Shown here piece after piece: positions 15,922 through 25,436 of a stretch of DNA of 64,000 nt (position 1 is its first letter; each line of letters opens with the position of its first letter). A model generated the notes under the pieces. That model made no database searches and was not told the DNA's origin. It worked only from the letters and a program-made list of their open reading frames with translations. Origin of the DNA: Bradyrhizobium sp. KBS0727 (GTDB taxonomy: Bacteria > Pseudomonadota > Alphaproteobacteria > Rhizobiales > Xanthobacteraceae); NCBI RefSeq assembly GCF_005937885.2, contig NZ_CP042176.1, positions 6,629,501 through 6,693,500 of the forward strand, written 5' to 3'. The position numbers were made by a program, and so were the translations under genes.

Positions 15922-16048
15922 TAGCGTTTTCGATCACCCGCCAGCGTATGACCGATATCTCCTCACGCCCTTTCTGCGCCGTCCCGAATGGGTATAGGCT
16001 CAGTGACAGGGAAAACGCCGCACAGACGGCCAGTGACGAGAAACGCTC

Positions 16049-17833
16049 ATGCTCGACAAGACCGAGGATATTTCGGTTGCGACCGACAACTGGCTCGCGC
16101 AATTCGAAGAGGCGTTGACCAGGCCCGACGACGGCTTGCTGAAAACCCTGTTTTGCCAGGACAGCCATTGGCGCGACGTGCTGGCGCTGAGCTGGAACAT
16201 CCAGACCATCAACGGCGCCGACGGCATCTTGAGCGAACTCAAGACGCTTGCGGGCAACACAACGCCACGCGGCTTTGCGATCGATCCCGGCCGCCGCGCG
16301 CCGCGCCAGGTGATGCGCGCGGGCACAAATAGCATCGAGGCGATTTTCAAATTCGAGACCAAAATTGGCCGCGGCAACGGCATCGTCCGGCTGGTCCCGG
16401 ATGCGGCCGACGGCAAACTGAAGGCCTGGACGCTGCTCACCGAGCTCGGCGAGTTGAAAGGTTTTGAGGAACAGCTCGGCGCCCAGCGTCCGCGCGGCAG
16501 CGCCTATTCGCGCGATTTCCGCGGCCCCAACTGGCTCGACCTGCGCAACGCCTCGAGCGCCTATGCCGACCACGACCCGACCGTGCTCGTCATCGGCGGC
16601 GGCCAATCCGGCCTGAGCATCGCCGCCCGGCTGAAGCAATTGAATGTCGATACGCTGATCGTCGATCGCGAGAAGCGCATCGGCGACAACTGGCGCAAGC
16701 GCTACCATGCGCTGACGCTGCATAACCAGGTCCAGGTCAACCACCTGCCCTATATGCACTTCCCGCCGAACTGGCCGACCTATATCCCGAAGGACAAGCT
16801 CGCCAACTGGTTCGAGTCCTATGTCGAAAGCATGGAACTGAACTTCTGGACCGAGACCGAGTTCGAGGGCGGCAGCTACGACGAGAGCGAAGGCCGCTGG
16901 ACGGTGACGCTGCGCCGCGCCGACGGCAGCAGGCGCACCATGCATCCGCGCCATGTCGTGCTGGCGACCGGCGTCAGCGGCATTCCGAGCATGCCGGAGA
17001 TTCCCGGTCTCAAGGACTTTGCCGGCAAGGTGATGCATTCCAGCCAGTATGACGACGGCGAGAACTGGAAGGGCAAGCGCGCCATCGTGGTCGGCACCGG
17101 CAACAGCGGTCACGACATCGCGCAGGACCTGCATTCGAGCGGCGCCGACGTCACCATGGTTCAGCGCTCGTCGACCCTGGTGGTCAGCATCGAACCCTCG
17201 GCGCAACTGGTCTACACGCCCTACAACGACGGCACGCTGGAAGACAACGACCTGATCGCAACCTCGATGCCGCTGCCGGTGGCGCGCAAGAGCCATGCGA
17301 TGACGACCTATAAATCGAAGGAGCTCGACAAGGACCTGCTCGACGGCCTGGCGCGCGCCGGCTTCAAGCTAGATTTCGGCGAGGACAATACCGGCTGGCA
17401 GTTCAAATATCTCACCCGCGGCGGCGGCTATTATTTCAACGTCGGCTGCTCCGACCTGATCGTGAAGGGCGATATCGCGCTGAAGCAATTCGCCGACATC
17501 GACAAGTTCGTCGCCGGCGGCGCGCGGATGAAGGACGGCAAGACCGTCGCCGCCGACCTGGTGGTGCTGGCAACCGGCTACAAGCGCCAGGAAGAGCTGG
17601 TGCGCAAACTGTTCGGCGAGGGCGTGGAGAAGCGCGTCGGCACAATCTGGGGATTCGGCGACGGCCAGGAGCTGCGCAACATGTATACGCGCACCGGCCA
17701 GCCCGGCCTGTGGCTGATCGCCGGCGGCCTCGCTCAATGCCGCATCGGCTCCAAGCACCTGGCGCTGCAGATCAAGGCGATCGAGGAAGGGCTTCTGCCA
17801 CGGGGCGTGGGGCCGCGGGCGGTGACGGCATAA
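16049..17833 (+). CDS. Flavin-containing monooxygenase with N-terminal NTF2-like region
   Basis: A 594-residue enzyme. The first 150 or so residues look like a SnoaL/NTF2-type cone (WLAQFEEALTRPDDGLLKTLFCQDSHWRDVLAL). The rest is an FAD/NADPH monooxygenase: VLVIGGGQSGLSIAARL (FAD, near residue 178), the motif FAGKVMHSSQY in the FMO/BVMO fingerprint position, AIVVGTGNSGHDIAQDL (NADPH, near residue 345) and VVLATGYKRQ. Such proteins oxygenate ketones or heteroatoms. An NHL-repeat protein follows 135 bp downstream across a repeat. Together with the ligase and DUF2855 it suggests breakdown of an unidentified carbonyl or carboxylic compound. Confidence 0.9.
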   Translation: MLDKTEDISVATDNWLAQFEEALTRPDDGLLKTLFCQDSHWRDVLALSWNIQTINGADGILSELKTLAGNTTPRGFAIDPGRRAPRQVMRAGTNSIEAIFKFETKIGRGNGIVRLVPDAADGKLKAWTLLTELGELKGFEEQLGAQRPRGSAYSRDFRGPNWLDLRNASSAYADHDPTVLVIGGGQSGLSIAARLKQLNVDTLIVDREKRIGDNWRKRYHALTLHNQVQVNHLPYMHFPPNWPTYIPKDKLANWFESYVESMELNFWTETEFEGGSYDESEGRWTVTLRRADGSRRTMHPRHVVLATGVSGIPSMPEIPGLKDFAGKVMHSSQYDDGENWKGKRAIVVGTGNSGHDIAQDLHSSGADVTMVQRSSTLVVSIEPSAQLVYTPYNDGTLEDNDLIATSMPLPVARKSHAMTTYKSKELDKDLLDGLARAGFKLDFGEDNTGWQFKYLTRGGGYYFNVGCSDLIVKGDIALKQFADIDKFVAGGARMKDGKTVAADLVVLATGYKRQEELVRKLFGEGVEKRVGTIWGFGDGQELRNMYTRTGQPGLWLIAGGLAQCRIGSKHLALQIKAIEEGLLPRGVGPRAVTA

Positions 17834-17842
17834 ATCCATCAA

Positions 17843-17946
17843 CGTCATTCCGGAGCGATGCGCAGCATCGAACTGTGATGCGCAATTGCGCATCTGAGAA
17901 TCTCGAGATTCCGGGTCTGGTCCTTCGGACCATCCCGGAATGACGG
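17843..17946. repeat. Palindromic interspersed repeat (CGTCATTCCGG type)
   Basis: A 104-bp element with outer arms CGTCATTCCGG and CCGGAATGACG, and inner hairpins GATGCGCA/TGCGCATC, AATCTCGAGATT and GGTCCTTCGGACC. It is a second repeat family, distinct from the one at 14632. It fills the gap between the flavin monooxygenase and the NHL protein. Confidence 0.85.
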
Positions 17947-17968
17947 CAGCACTCAGGGGGGCACACAC

Positions 17969-18937
17969 ATGCCGACCATTCTCGGCTCAGGCGACCATCG
18001 CTACCGCGTCGTCGAGAATTTCGCGAAACTCCCCGACGGGTGGCGCTTCACCGATGTCGCGTCGGTCGCGGTCGACAGCAAGGATCGTCTCTATGTGTTC
18101 AATCGCGGCGCCCATCCGATGGTGGTGCTGGATCGCGCAGGCAATTTCATCACCAGCTGGGGCGAAGGGCTGTTCAATCGCGCCCATGGCCTGCACATCG
18201 ATGCCGACGACAATCTCTATTGCACCGATGACGGCGACCACACCGTGCGCAAATGCTCGGTCGACGGCAAGGTACTGCTGACGATCGGCATCCCGAACAA
18301 GCCGGCGCCGTTCATGAGCGGCGAGCCGTTTCATCGCTGCACCCATACCGCGCTGTCACCGAAGGGAGAGATTTACGTCTCGGACGGCTACGGCAATGCC
18401 TGCGTCCACAAATATTCGCCCGACGGCAAGCTGTTGAAGACCTGGGGCGAACCCGGCACCGATCCCGGCCAGTTCAACATCGTCCACAATATTGCAACCG
18501 ACGCCGACGGCTTCGTCTATGTTGCCGACCGCGAGAACCACCGCGTCCAGGTATTCGACGGCAACGGCAAATACGAGACGCAGTGGAACAACCTGCATCG
18601 CCCCTGCGCGCTGTGCCGCTGCGGCGGCAAGCAGCCGACCTTCATCATCGGCGAGTTGGGTCCGGGCATGAACGTGAATCGCAAATCGCCCAATCTCGGC
18701 CCGCGGCTTTCCATCGTCGACGCCAAGGGCAACCGCGTCGCGCGGCTTGGCGGCGAAAACGGGCCGGGCATCGAGGCCGGCAAATTCCTCGCGCCGCACG
18801 GCATCGCGATCGATTCCAGAGGCGACATCTATCTCGGCGAAGTCGGCGTCACCGACTGGAAGACCAGCTTTCCGGACACCCCGATGCCGCCGGAAGTCGG
18901 CGTCACCCGCTGCCTGCAGAAACTGGAGAAGATTTAG
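17969..18937 (+). CDS. NHL-repeat protein (peptidyl-alpha-hydroxyglycine lyase-like)
   Basis: A 322-residue beta-propeller protein with repeated NHL units, for example SVAVDSKDRLYVFNRG, GLHIDADDNLYCTDDGDHTVRK, NIATDADGFVYVADRENHRVQVFD and GIAIDSRGDIYLGE. No signal peptide is visible. The NHL fold with conserved Asp, His and Arg positions is shared with peptidylglycine lyase-like hydrolases, and bacterial members often sit next to degradative genes. Here it follows a flavin monooxygenase, so a hydrolase or lyase role on its product is plausible but unproven. AGGGGG before the ATG serves as ribosome binding site. Confidence 0.85.
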   Translation: MPTILGSGDHRYRVVENFAKLPDGWRFTDVASVAVDSKDRLYVFNRGAHPMVVLDRAGNFITSWGEGLFNRAHGLHIDADDNLYCTDDGDHTVRKCSVDGKVLLTIGIPNKPAPFMSGEPFHRCTHTALSPKGEIYVSDGYGNACVHKYSPDGKLLKTWGEPGTDPGQFNIVHNIATDADGFVYVADRENHRVQVFDGNGKYETQWNNLHRPCALCRCGGKQPTFIIGELGPGMNVNRKSPNLGPRLSIVDAKGNRVARLGGENGPGIEAGKFLAPHGIAIDSRGDIYLGEVGVTDWKTSFPDTPMPPEVGVTRCLQKLEKI

Positions 18938-18947
18938 GGGCTTACGG

Positions 18948-20705
18948 TCAAGCCCCCACCGCCTCGCGCCGGCGCTGTTCGGATTCTTCCGCATAGCGCT
19001 TCATGGCGTGGGCCTCCGTCAGGGTCCCGATCGGACGGCGCTCGCCGCCGGCCTCCACCACCGCCAACGATTCGGCTTCGGCGGCGTCGAATACGGCAAT
19101 GGCTTCCTGGATGTTCATGACGGGGTGCAGCACCACCTCGCGGTGATGCAGGAAATCGATCAGGCTCTTGTCTTCATCGACATCGGCCGCGTGCGCTTCG
19201 GCAACCAGCGCCAGCCCGACGTAATGGCCCTCACCGTCGATCGCGACCACTTGCGTCTTGGAGCCGAGCGGAAACTTCGCCCGGAATTCAGCGATTCGAA
19301 TATTGGCATTCACCGTGGTCAGGTCGGGCCGCATCAGCCGTCCGACCGTGAGGTCCCGAATCCAGCCGACATCGGCGGCGCTGCGAATGGTCTCGCCGCG
19401 CAGATGCAACCGCCAGGTCGCAAAGGAGTAGCCGAACAATTCGCGGGTGATCAGCGTCGAGATGATGACCGCGACCAGCACCGCGGTGGTGAGCCAGAGA
19501 TTGCCGGTCGATTCCAGCGCGATGAACGACATCGTCAGCGGACCGCCGACCACCGAGGCCGACAGCGCGCTCATCCCGATCACGGCATAGACGCCAGGTT
19601 CGAGATGGAAGCCCGGCACGATCGCGTCGACACCGGCGGCGAACAGCCGCCCACCCAGCGCGCCCATCAAGAGCGTGGCGAAAAACAGCCCGCCGCGGAA
19701 GCCGCTGCCGAGCGAGACGATCGAGGCCAGGGCCTTGAGCAGGAACACCCCGGCAATGACCGCCAGCGGCAACGAGACGATCCCGGTGAAATGCAGCGCG
19801 CCATGTCCCGACGACATCACCAGCGGCGTCCATAGCGCCATGGCGCCGACGACGAGACCGCCCAGCGCCGGGCGGAGCGGCGGCCATAGCCGGATCTTTG
19901 CCAGCAACGTCTCGCACAACGCCACGCCGCGCATGATCGCGATCCCGAACAGCCCCGCCAACAGCCCGAACAGGGCGGCAATCGCCAGATCGCGCCCGCG
20001 CACATCGCCGAACGATTCGATGCCGATGCCGAGCGACAGCGCCGAGAAGCCGTGGGTAACGAAATAGCCGGCGACGGCGGCGACGCCGACCGGGGTCAGA
20101 CTGGCCGGCGTATAGCCGCCGATCACCAGTTCGAACGCATAGAAGGCGCCGGCCAGCGGCGCCCCGAATGCACCGGCGATCGCGGCCGCAGCACCACAGC
20201 CGACCATGACGCGCTGGTCGGCCCGGCGCAGGTGAAATCCGCGCCCCAGCGAGGCGGCGAGCCCGCTGGCGAGCTGGGTATAGCCGGCCTCGAGGCCGAC
20301 CGAGGCGCCGACGCCTGAGGACCAGATCGTCTGCAGCGCCACGATCACACTGCCGCGAAACGACATCCGCCCGCCATGCAGGGCATTGGCCTCGATCGGG
20401 TCGATCTCGCGCGCCGGCCGCCAGCGCGCGATCAGCAGGAAGGCGATGCCGAGCACGAGCCCGCCCAGGCTCGGCACCAGCAGGGCCCGCAGCGGCTCGA
20501 TCGAGAGCTGGCTCGAAAGCCGCTCCCGGATCGAAATATTGAACAGGAGGGCGTGCAGGCCCGCGACCGCCACGCTCATGGCGACCACCACCGCCCCGCT
20601 GACGGTTCCAACCAGCGCCGCGAGGATCACCAGGCTGATTTCATGCGCGCGGACGAAGGCCCGCAGCCGGCGTGGCGCCTCCAGATAGCGGCTCTTGGTC
20701 GTCAT
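18948..20705 (-). CDS. ClC-type chloride channel/antiporter with CBS domains
   Basis: A 585-residue membrane protein of the voltage-gated chloride channel family with about ten hydrophobic segments across residues 20-430. Selectivity-filter regions are recognisable: SGVGASVGLEAGYTQ carries the gating Glu in place of the usual GREGP, and LGSGFRGGLFFATLLMG corresponds to the GxFxP region. The C-terminal 130 residues form a CBS pair (VGRLMRPDLTTVNANIRIAEF and VVLHPVMNIQEAIAVFDAA) that may bind adenine nucleotides. It transports chloride or another halide across the inner membrane. It ends 10 bp from the NHL gene in convergent orientation. Confidence 0.92.
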   Translation of the reverse strand: MTTKSRYLEAPRRLRAFVRAHEISLVILAALVGTVSGAVVVAMSVAVAGLHALLFNISIRERLSSQLSIEPLRALLVPSLGGLVLGIAFLLIARWRPAREIDPIEANALHGGRMSFRGSVIVALQTIWSSGVGASVGLEAGYTQLASGLAASLGRGFHLRRADQRVMVGCGAAAAIAGAFGAPLAGAFYAFELVIGGYTPASLTPVGVAAVAGYFVTHGFSALSLGIGIESFGDVRGRDLAIAALFGLLAGLFGIAIMRGVALCETLLAKIRLWPPLRPALGGLVVGAMALWTPLVMSSGHGALHFTGIVSLPLAVIAGVFLLKALASIVSLGSGFRGGLFFATLLMGALGGRLFAAGVDAIVPGFHLEPGVYAVIGMSALSASVVGGPLTMSFIALESTGNLWLTTAVLVAVIISTLITRELFGYSFATWRLHLRGETIRSAADVGWIRDLTVGRLMRPDLTTVNANIRIAEFRAKFPLGSKTQVVAIDGEGHYVGLALVAEAHAADVDEDKSLIDFLHHREVVLHPVMNIQEAIAVFDAAEAESLAVVEAGGERRPIGTLTEAHAMKRYAEESEQRRREAVGA

Positions 20706-20895
20706 AAGGCGGGTCCGTCTGCGGCGGGGGCGGTGTTACCGCCCCGTTTAGCGGTGTTTGCGCCAAGGATGCAATTGGGCAGGATCGTGGCGGCCGCGGA
20801 TAAGGCCCGGAACGCTCTTCACAATCCCGTCACGCTGATTGTAGTATGCAGACGCAATGCTGCTTCGCAGCTAACATGGGAGTCAGGAGCGTTAC

Positions 20896-21453
20896 TTGAA
20901 CGCACATGTCTCGCAAGGCGGTTGGCCGGTACTGGTGCTCAACGCGGATTTCCGGCCGCTGAGTTACTACCCGCTGTCTCTCTGGTCGTGGCAGGACGCG
21001 ATCAAGGCGGTGTTTCTCGATCGCGTCAATATCGTCGAGCACTACGACCGCGCGGTGCACAGCCCGACCTTCGAGATCCAGCTTCCGAGCGTGGTGTCGC
21101 TCAAGTCCTTCGTCAAGCCGACCACCCACCCCGCCTTCACCCGGTTCAACGTGTTCCTGCGCGATCGCTTCTCGTGCCAGTACTGCCACGCGCATGACGA
21201 CCTCACCTTCGATCACATCATCCCGCGCAGCAAGGGCGGCCAGACCACCTGGGAGAACGTGGTCGCGGCCTGTTCGCCGTGCAATCTGCGCAAGGGCAAC
21301 CTGACGCCGCAGCAGGCGCGGATGTTTCCAAGGCAAACCCCGTTCGCGCCGACCGTGCACCAACTGCACCGCAACGGACGTCTGTTCCCGCCGAACTATC
21401 TGCACGATAGCTGGCTGGATTATTTATACTGGGATACCGAGCTGGATCCGTAA
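20896..21453 (+). CDS. HNH endonuclease family protein
   Basis: A 185-residue protein with a C-terminal HNH fold: zinc-ribbon pairs CQYC and CSPC surround DHIIPRSKGGQTTWENVVAAC, giving the His-Asn-His catalytic set. The N-terminal half (PVLVLNADFRPLSYYPLSLWSWQDAIKAVFLDRVNIVE) is typical of a widely conserved bacterial HNH group of unknown substrate. The start is TTG at 20896, supported by AGGAG seven bases before it; the nearest ATG (20906) is out of frame. It is a stand-alone chromosomal gene without nearby phage genes. Confidence 0.9.
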   Translation: MNAHVSQGGWPVLVLNADFRPLSYYPLSLWSWQDAIKAVFLDRVNIVEHYDRAVHSPTFEIQLPSVVSLKSFVKPTTHPAFTRFNVFLRDRFSCQYCHAHDDLTFDHIIPRSKGGQTTWENVVAACSPCNLRKGNLTPQQARMFPRQTPFAPTVHQLHRNGRLFPPNYLHDSWLDYLYWDTELDP

Positions 21454-21570
21454 GGGGTTCCGCGTCTTGACTCACCGCAGCTTCCGTTGGTGAAGTGTGA
21501 TGTGGCGGCGAACCGCCGCACTCGAATCACAAGAGCGGCATCAAGACGCCCGATAACGGAAACGCCCCCA

Positions 21571-23087
21571 ATGCTGATCCCCATCGCCGACGTGCCGCGG
21601 TGGTATGCCGACCGCAAACCGAAGGATGCCGTCGCGGTCAGCCATGGCGCCGATGAACTGACTTGGGAACAACTCGAGCGCAACGCGAATGCCCGCGCCC
21701 GCGCCTTTGCCGCCAAGGGTGTCAACCAGGCGATTTCGTCGCCATCGGTCTGCCCAACAGCAACGCGTTTTTCGAGACCACCTTTGCGGTGTGGAAATGC
21801 GGCGCGACGCCGACGTCGCTGACCTGGCGGCTGCCGCGCGGCGAAGCCGCAGCCGTGCTCGACATCCTCAAGCCGTCGCTGGTGGTCGGTGGCCAGCCGG
21901 ACTGGAACGCGCCGAATTCGCTGCCGGCCGATTTCGTACCCGAAGGTTTTTCGGACGAGCCGCTGACCAACCCGGTGGCGCGGTACTGGAAGGCGATGAC
22001 CAGCGGCGGCTCGACCGGACGGCCGAAGGTGATCCTCGATCATATGCCTGCAGTGCACGACACGGCGGTCGCCTCGGGGCTCGGCATTCCACAGAACGGC
22101 TCGCTGCTCAATCCCGGCCCGCTCTATCACAACGCCCCGTTTATCGCGACGCACGTGGCGTTGTTCTCCGGCAGCCGCGTCACCGGCCTGGTCAAATTCG
22201 ACGCCGAGGAAACGCTGCGCCTGATCGAAGCCAACCGGGCGCAATGGGTCAATTTCGTGCCGACCATGATGCACCGGATCTGGGCGCTGCCGGATCAAGT
22301 GCGCAACGGCTACGATCTTTCCAGTCTACAGATCGTGTTTCATATGGCCGCGCCGATGCCGCCCTGGCTGAAGGAAAAATGGATCGAGTGGCTGGGGCCG
22401 GAGCGGATCTACGAACTCTATGGCGGCACCGAACGGCAGGGCGCCACGATCATTACCGGCGTCGAATGGCTGGCGCACAAGGGCTCGGTCGGCAAGATCG
22501 GCGATACCAGCCGCCTGAAGATCGTCGGCGACGACGGCAATGAGGTCGCCACCGGTGAAACCGGCGAGATCTATTTCCTGCCCAATGACGGCGCCGGCAG
22601 CACCTATCACTATCTCGGCGCCGAAGCGAAGCGCCGGTCCGACGGCTGGGAATCGCTCGGCGACATCGGCAGGCTCGACGCCGACGGCTACCTCTATCTC
22701 GGCGACCGGCTCGCCGATATGATCCTGCGCGGCGGCGCCAATATCTATCCGGCCGAAGTCGAGGCCGCAGTCACGGCGTATCCGCAAGTCCGCTCCTGCG
22801 TCGTGGTCGGCCTGCCCGATCCGGAATTCGGACAGCGCGTGCACGCGATCCTCGAGCTCGACCCCGCTACCGATGCGCAAGCGGTCGCCGACGGCATGGG
22901 CGCGTTCCTCGCCGATCAACTCAGCCGCTACAAGCATCCGGAGAGTTTCGAGATCGTCTGCGTCGGCCTGCGCGACGATTCCGGCAAGGTTCGCCGCACC
23001 CTGCTGCGCGACGAGCGCGCCGGTTGGATGAAGGAAAATCGTGCCTTTCGGATCACGCCGCACCGCGCGCAGGCGAAGGCCGAGTAA
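21571..23087 (+). pseudogene. AMP-binding acyl-CoA ligase, interrupted by a frameshift
   Basis: An ANL-superfamily ligase split over two frames. Residues from MLIPIADVPRWYADRKPKDA to ARARAFAAKGVNQ read from the ATG at 21571, then the protein continues one frame over as GDFVAIGLPNSNAFFETTFAVWKCGATPTS. The junction is near 21730, where the expected CAGGGCGATTTC reads CAGGCGATTTC, one G short. Restored length is about 505 residues. Downstream motifs are intact: TSGGSTGRPKVI, ELYGGTERQG, YLYLGDRLADMILRGGANIYPAEVE and DDSGKVRRTLL. It is either a young pseudogene or a sequencing error in a G run; everything else is well preserved. Relatives are annotated as bile acid-CoA-ligase-like enzymes. Confidence 0.85.
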
Positions 23088-23296
23088 AGGCGGCGCGTCG
23101 ATTGGCCGGCGCGGACCGGCCCCGCCGGTCGGCACCGCCACCGGCAATGGAACATTTGTGAACATGCCTGTCTTATCAGTCGCGCCGTGACTCATTTTGC
23201 GAGACACTTTAAAGGCGGCCGTTTGCAGCATAGATTGTCATCAGTTTCACGCGCTTTCGTTCCGTGGATGCGCACCGGTTGGCCAGGAGACCGTCG

Positions 23297-24268
23297 ATGC
23301 CCTCTTTGACCGAATGGAAAGTGCCGCCGGCCAACCAGCCGCGCCCGGGCGATTACAGTTTCGACCTGGACCATGCGCTGTCGTCGGTCGTCGGACTGCA
23401 TTCGATCATCCCGCCCGACGCGTTCAGCGCGGAAACACTCGGCACCGAGCGCGCCGGCAATGGCGTGCTGATCGATGACGGATTGGTGCTGACCATCGGC
23501 TATCTCATCACCGAGGCCGAAGCCGTCTGGCTGCATCGCGGCGACGGCCGCGTGGTCGAGGGACACGCGCTCGGCTTCGATTTCGAATCCGGCTTCGGGC
23601 TGGTGCAGGCGCTCGGCAGCCTCGACCTCGATCCGCTGCCGCTGGGTTCCTCCGCCGCGGCCCAGATCGGAGACCGCGTGGTGGTCGGCGGCGCCGGCGG
23701 ACGCACGCGATCGGTCGCCAGCCAGATCGCGGCCAAGCAGGAATTCGCCGGCTATTGGGAGTATCTGCTGGATGAAGCGATCTTCACCCATCCCGCGCAT
23801 CCGAACTGGGGCGGCACCGGACTGATCTCGAGCCGCGGCGAACTGCTCGGCATCGGCTCGCTGCAGCTCGAACGCGAGCGCGAGGGCAAGGCCGAGCATG
23901 TCAACATGATGGTGCCGATCGACCTTTTGAAACCGGTGCTCGACGACTTGCGCAAGTTCGGCCGCGTCAACAAGCCGTCACGGCCCTGGCTCGGGATGTT
24001 CTCGACCGAGATCGACAATCGCGTCGTGGTGGTCGGGATCGCCAGCAAGGGTCCGGCGGCGCGCGCCGAGCTCAAGACCGGCGACGTCATCCTCGCCGTG
24101 AACGGCGACAAGATCACCAGCCAGATCGGCTTCTACCGCAAGCTATGGGCGCTCGGACCTGCCGGCGTCGATGTGCCGCTCACGGTCTATCATGAGGGCG
24201 TTACCTTTGATGTCACGCTGACCTCGACCGATCGCGCCAGGCTCTTGAAGGCGCCAAGGTTGCACTGA
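23297..24268 (+). CDS. HtrA-like PDZ protein lacking the catalytic triad
   Basis: A 323-residue protein with a trypsin-like fold followed by a PDZ domain (RPWLGMFSTEIDNRVVVVGIASKGPAARAELKTGDVILAVNGDKI). Compared with HtrA/DegP the catalytic His position (LTNNHVV) reads LTIGYLI, the Asp position (TDLALL) reads SGFGLV and the Ser motif (GNSGG) reads NWGG. All three catalytic residues are thus replaced and it should be proteolytically dead, perhaps a binding or scaffold protein. No clear signal peptide is visible. AGGAGA precedes the ATG at 23297. An alpha/beta hydrolase gene starts 31 bp downstream and is probably co-transcribed. Confidence 0.87.
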   Translation: MPSLTEWKVPPANQPRPGDYSFDLDHALSSVVGLHSIIPPDAFSAETLGTERAGNGVLIDDGLVLTIGYLITEAEAVWLHRGDGRVVEGHALGFDFESGFGLVQALGSLDLDPLPLGSSAAAQIGDRVVVGGAGGRTRSVASQIAAKQEFAGYWEYLLDEAIFTHPAHPNWGGTGLISSRGELLGIGSLQLEREREGKAEHVNMMVPIDLLKPVLDDLRKFGRVNKPSRPWLGMFSTEIDNRVVVVGIASKGPAARAELKTGDVILAVNGDKITSQIGFYRKLWALGPAGVDVPLTVYHEGVTFDVTLTSTDRARLLKAPRLH

Positions 24269-24299
24269 ATACGCCTGCATTGAAGCGAGAGAGTTGCAC

Positions 24300-25385
24300 A
24301 TGAGCGAGGCCGTGGTGGACGACATCGTGGCCGTGCTGCCGCCACTGCTGCAATCGCTGGAATCGCTCGGCTTCGTCGCCCGCCATCTGAACCCGCCGGA
24401 TTTCGGCCGCGTCATGCAAGCCGCAGGCTCGCCCGACGCGGCGTTACGCGCGGCCCGTCCGCGGCTGGCGCACTGGCCCGAGGAATTCGCCGGCATCGGA
24501 GCCGCGCTCGCATCGGCCAGCGATGCGGCGCTGGCCGCATTCGATGGCCTGCGCACCGTGCAGAACGGCCATGGCGATCTCGTCAGCGTGTTCAAGGCAT
24601 TGCGTTACGCACCGCGCGCGCAGGAGGCGCTGTATGCGCTGTCGGCAAAGCTGCCGCCGGTCAGCGAATTCTTCGTCGACCCGCATTTGCGCGATGACGC
24701 CGATCTCGCGGCCCGGCTCGCCGCGCCCGCCAACGACAACACCGGAATTTTTCACGACGCCAATGAGCCGGGCAGCCGCGGCGGCTTCTCGGTCTACGTT
24801 CCCGAATATTATACGCCCGATCGGGCATGGCCGCTGGTGATGGCGCTGCACGGCGGCAGTGGCAACGGCCGCGGCTTCCTCTGGAGCTGGCTGCTCGATG
24901 CCCGCAGCCGTGGCGCCATCCTGATCGCACCGACCGCGACCGGCGATTCTGCCAACAAAAGCACCTGGGCACTGATGGGCGACGACACCGATACGCCGAA
25001 CCTGATGCGCATCCTCGAACAGGTACGGTCGCGCTGGAATGTCGATGCAACGAGAATGCTGCTGACCGGCATGAGCGACGGCGGCACCTTCTGCTATGTG
25101 ACGGGGTTCGAGAGCGCCTCGCCGTTCACCCATCTGGCGCCGGTGTCGGCGACTTTTCACCCGCTGATGGCCGAAATCGCCGATGCCGAACGGCTGCGCG
25201 GTCTGCCGGTCCATATCGTGCACGGCAAACTCGACTGGATGTTTCCGGTGCAGGTGGCGCGGCAGACCAGCCAGGTGCTGTCCGCGGCCGGCGCCGACGT
25301 CACCTATCGCGAACTCGACGACCTCAGCCATTGCTACCCACGCGAGATGAACGCGGAGATACTGGCCTGGCTCAACCGCGCATGA
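24300..25385 (+). CDS. Alpha/beta-hydrolase esterase with N-terminal helical domain
   Basis: A 361-residue protein. Residues 1-125 form a helical region that I do not recognise (AVVDDIVAVLPPLLQSLESLGF, LKALR-like helices). Residues 150-361 are an alpha/beta hydrolase related to phospholipase/carboxylesterase and PHB depolymerase-like enzymes: WPLVMALHGGSGNGRGFLW (oxyanion hole), LLTGMSDGGTF (nucleophile Ser in GMSDGG), HGKLDWMFPV (Asp) and LSHCYPREM (His). A cytoplasmic esterase role is likely; the substrate is unknown. The start is ATG at 24300; the TTG two codons earlier is less likely. It follows the inactive HtrA-like gene closely. Confidence 0.85.
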   Translation: MSEAVVDDIVAVLPPLLQSLESLGFVARHLNPPDFGRVMQAAGSPDAALRAARPRLAHWPEEFAGIGAALASASDAALAAFDGLRTVQNGHGDLVSVFKALRYAPRAQEALYALSAKLPPVSEFFVDPHLRDDADLAARLAAPANDNTGIFHDANEPGSRGGFSVYVPEYYTPDRAWPLVMALHGGSGNGRGFLWSWLLDARSRGAILIAPTATGDSANKSTWALMGDDTDTPNLMRILEQVRSRWNVDATRMLLTGMSDGGTFCYVTGFESASPFTHLAPVSATFHPLMAEIADAERLRGLPVHIVHGKLDWMFPVQVARQTSQVLSAAGADVTYRELDDLSHCYPREMNAEILAWLNRA

Positions 25386-25436
25386 CGGAGCCGGCGGCGC
25401 TTCGCACGCCGCCGGCCTTGTCATGTCTGGAAGGCT

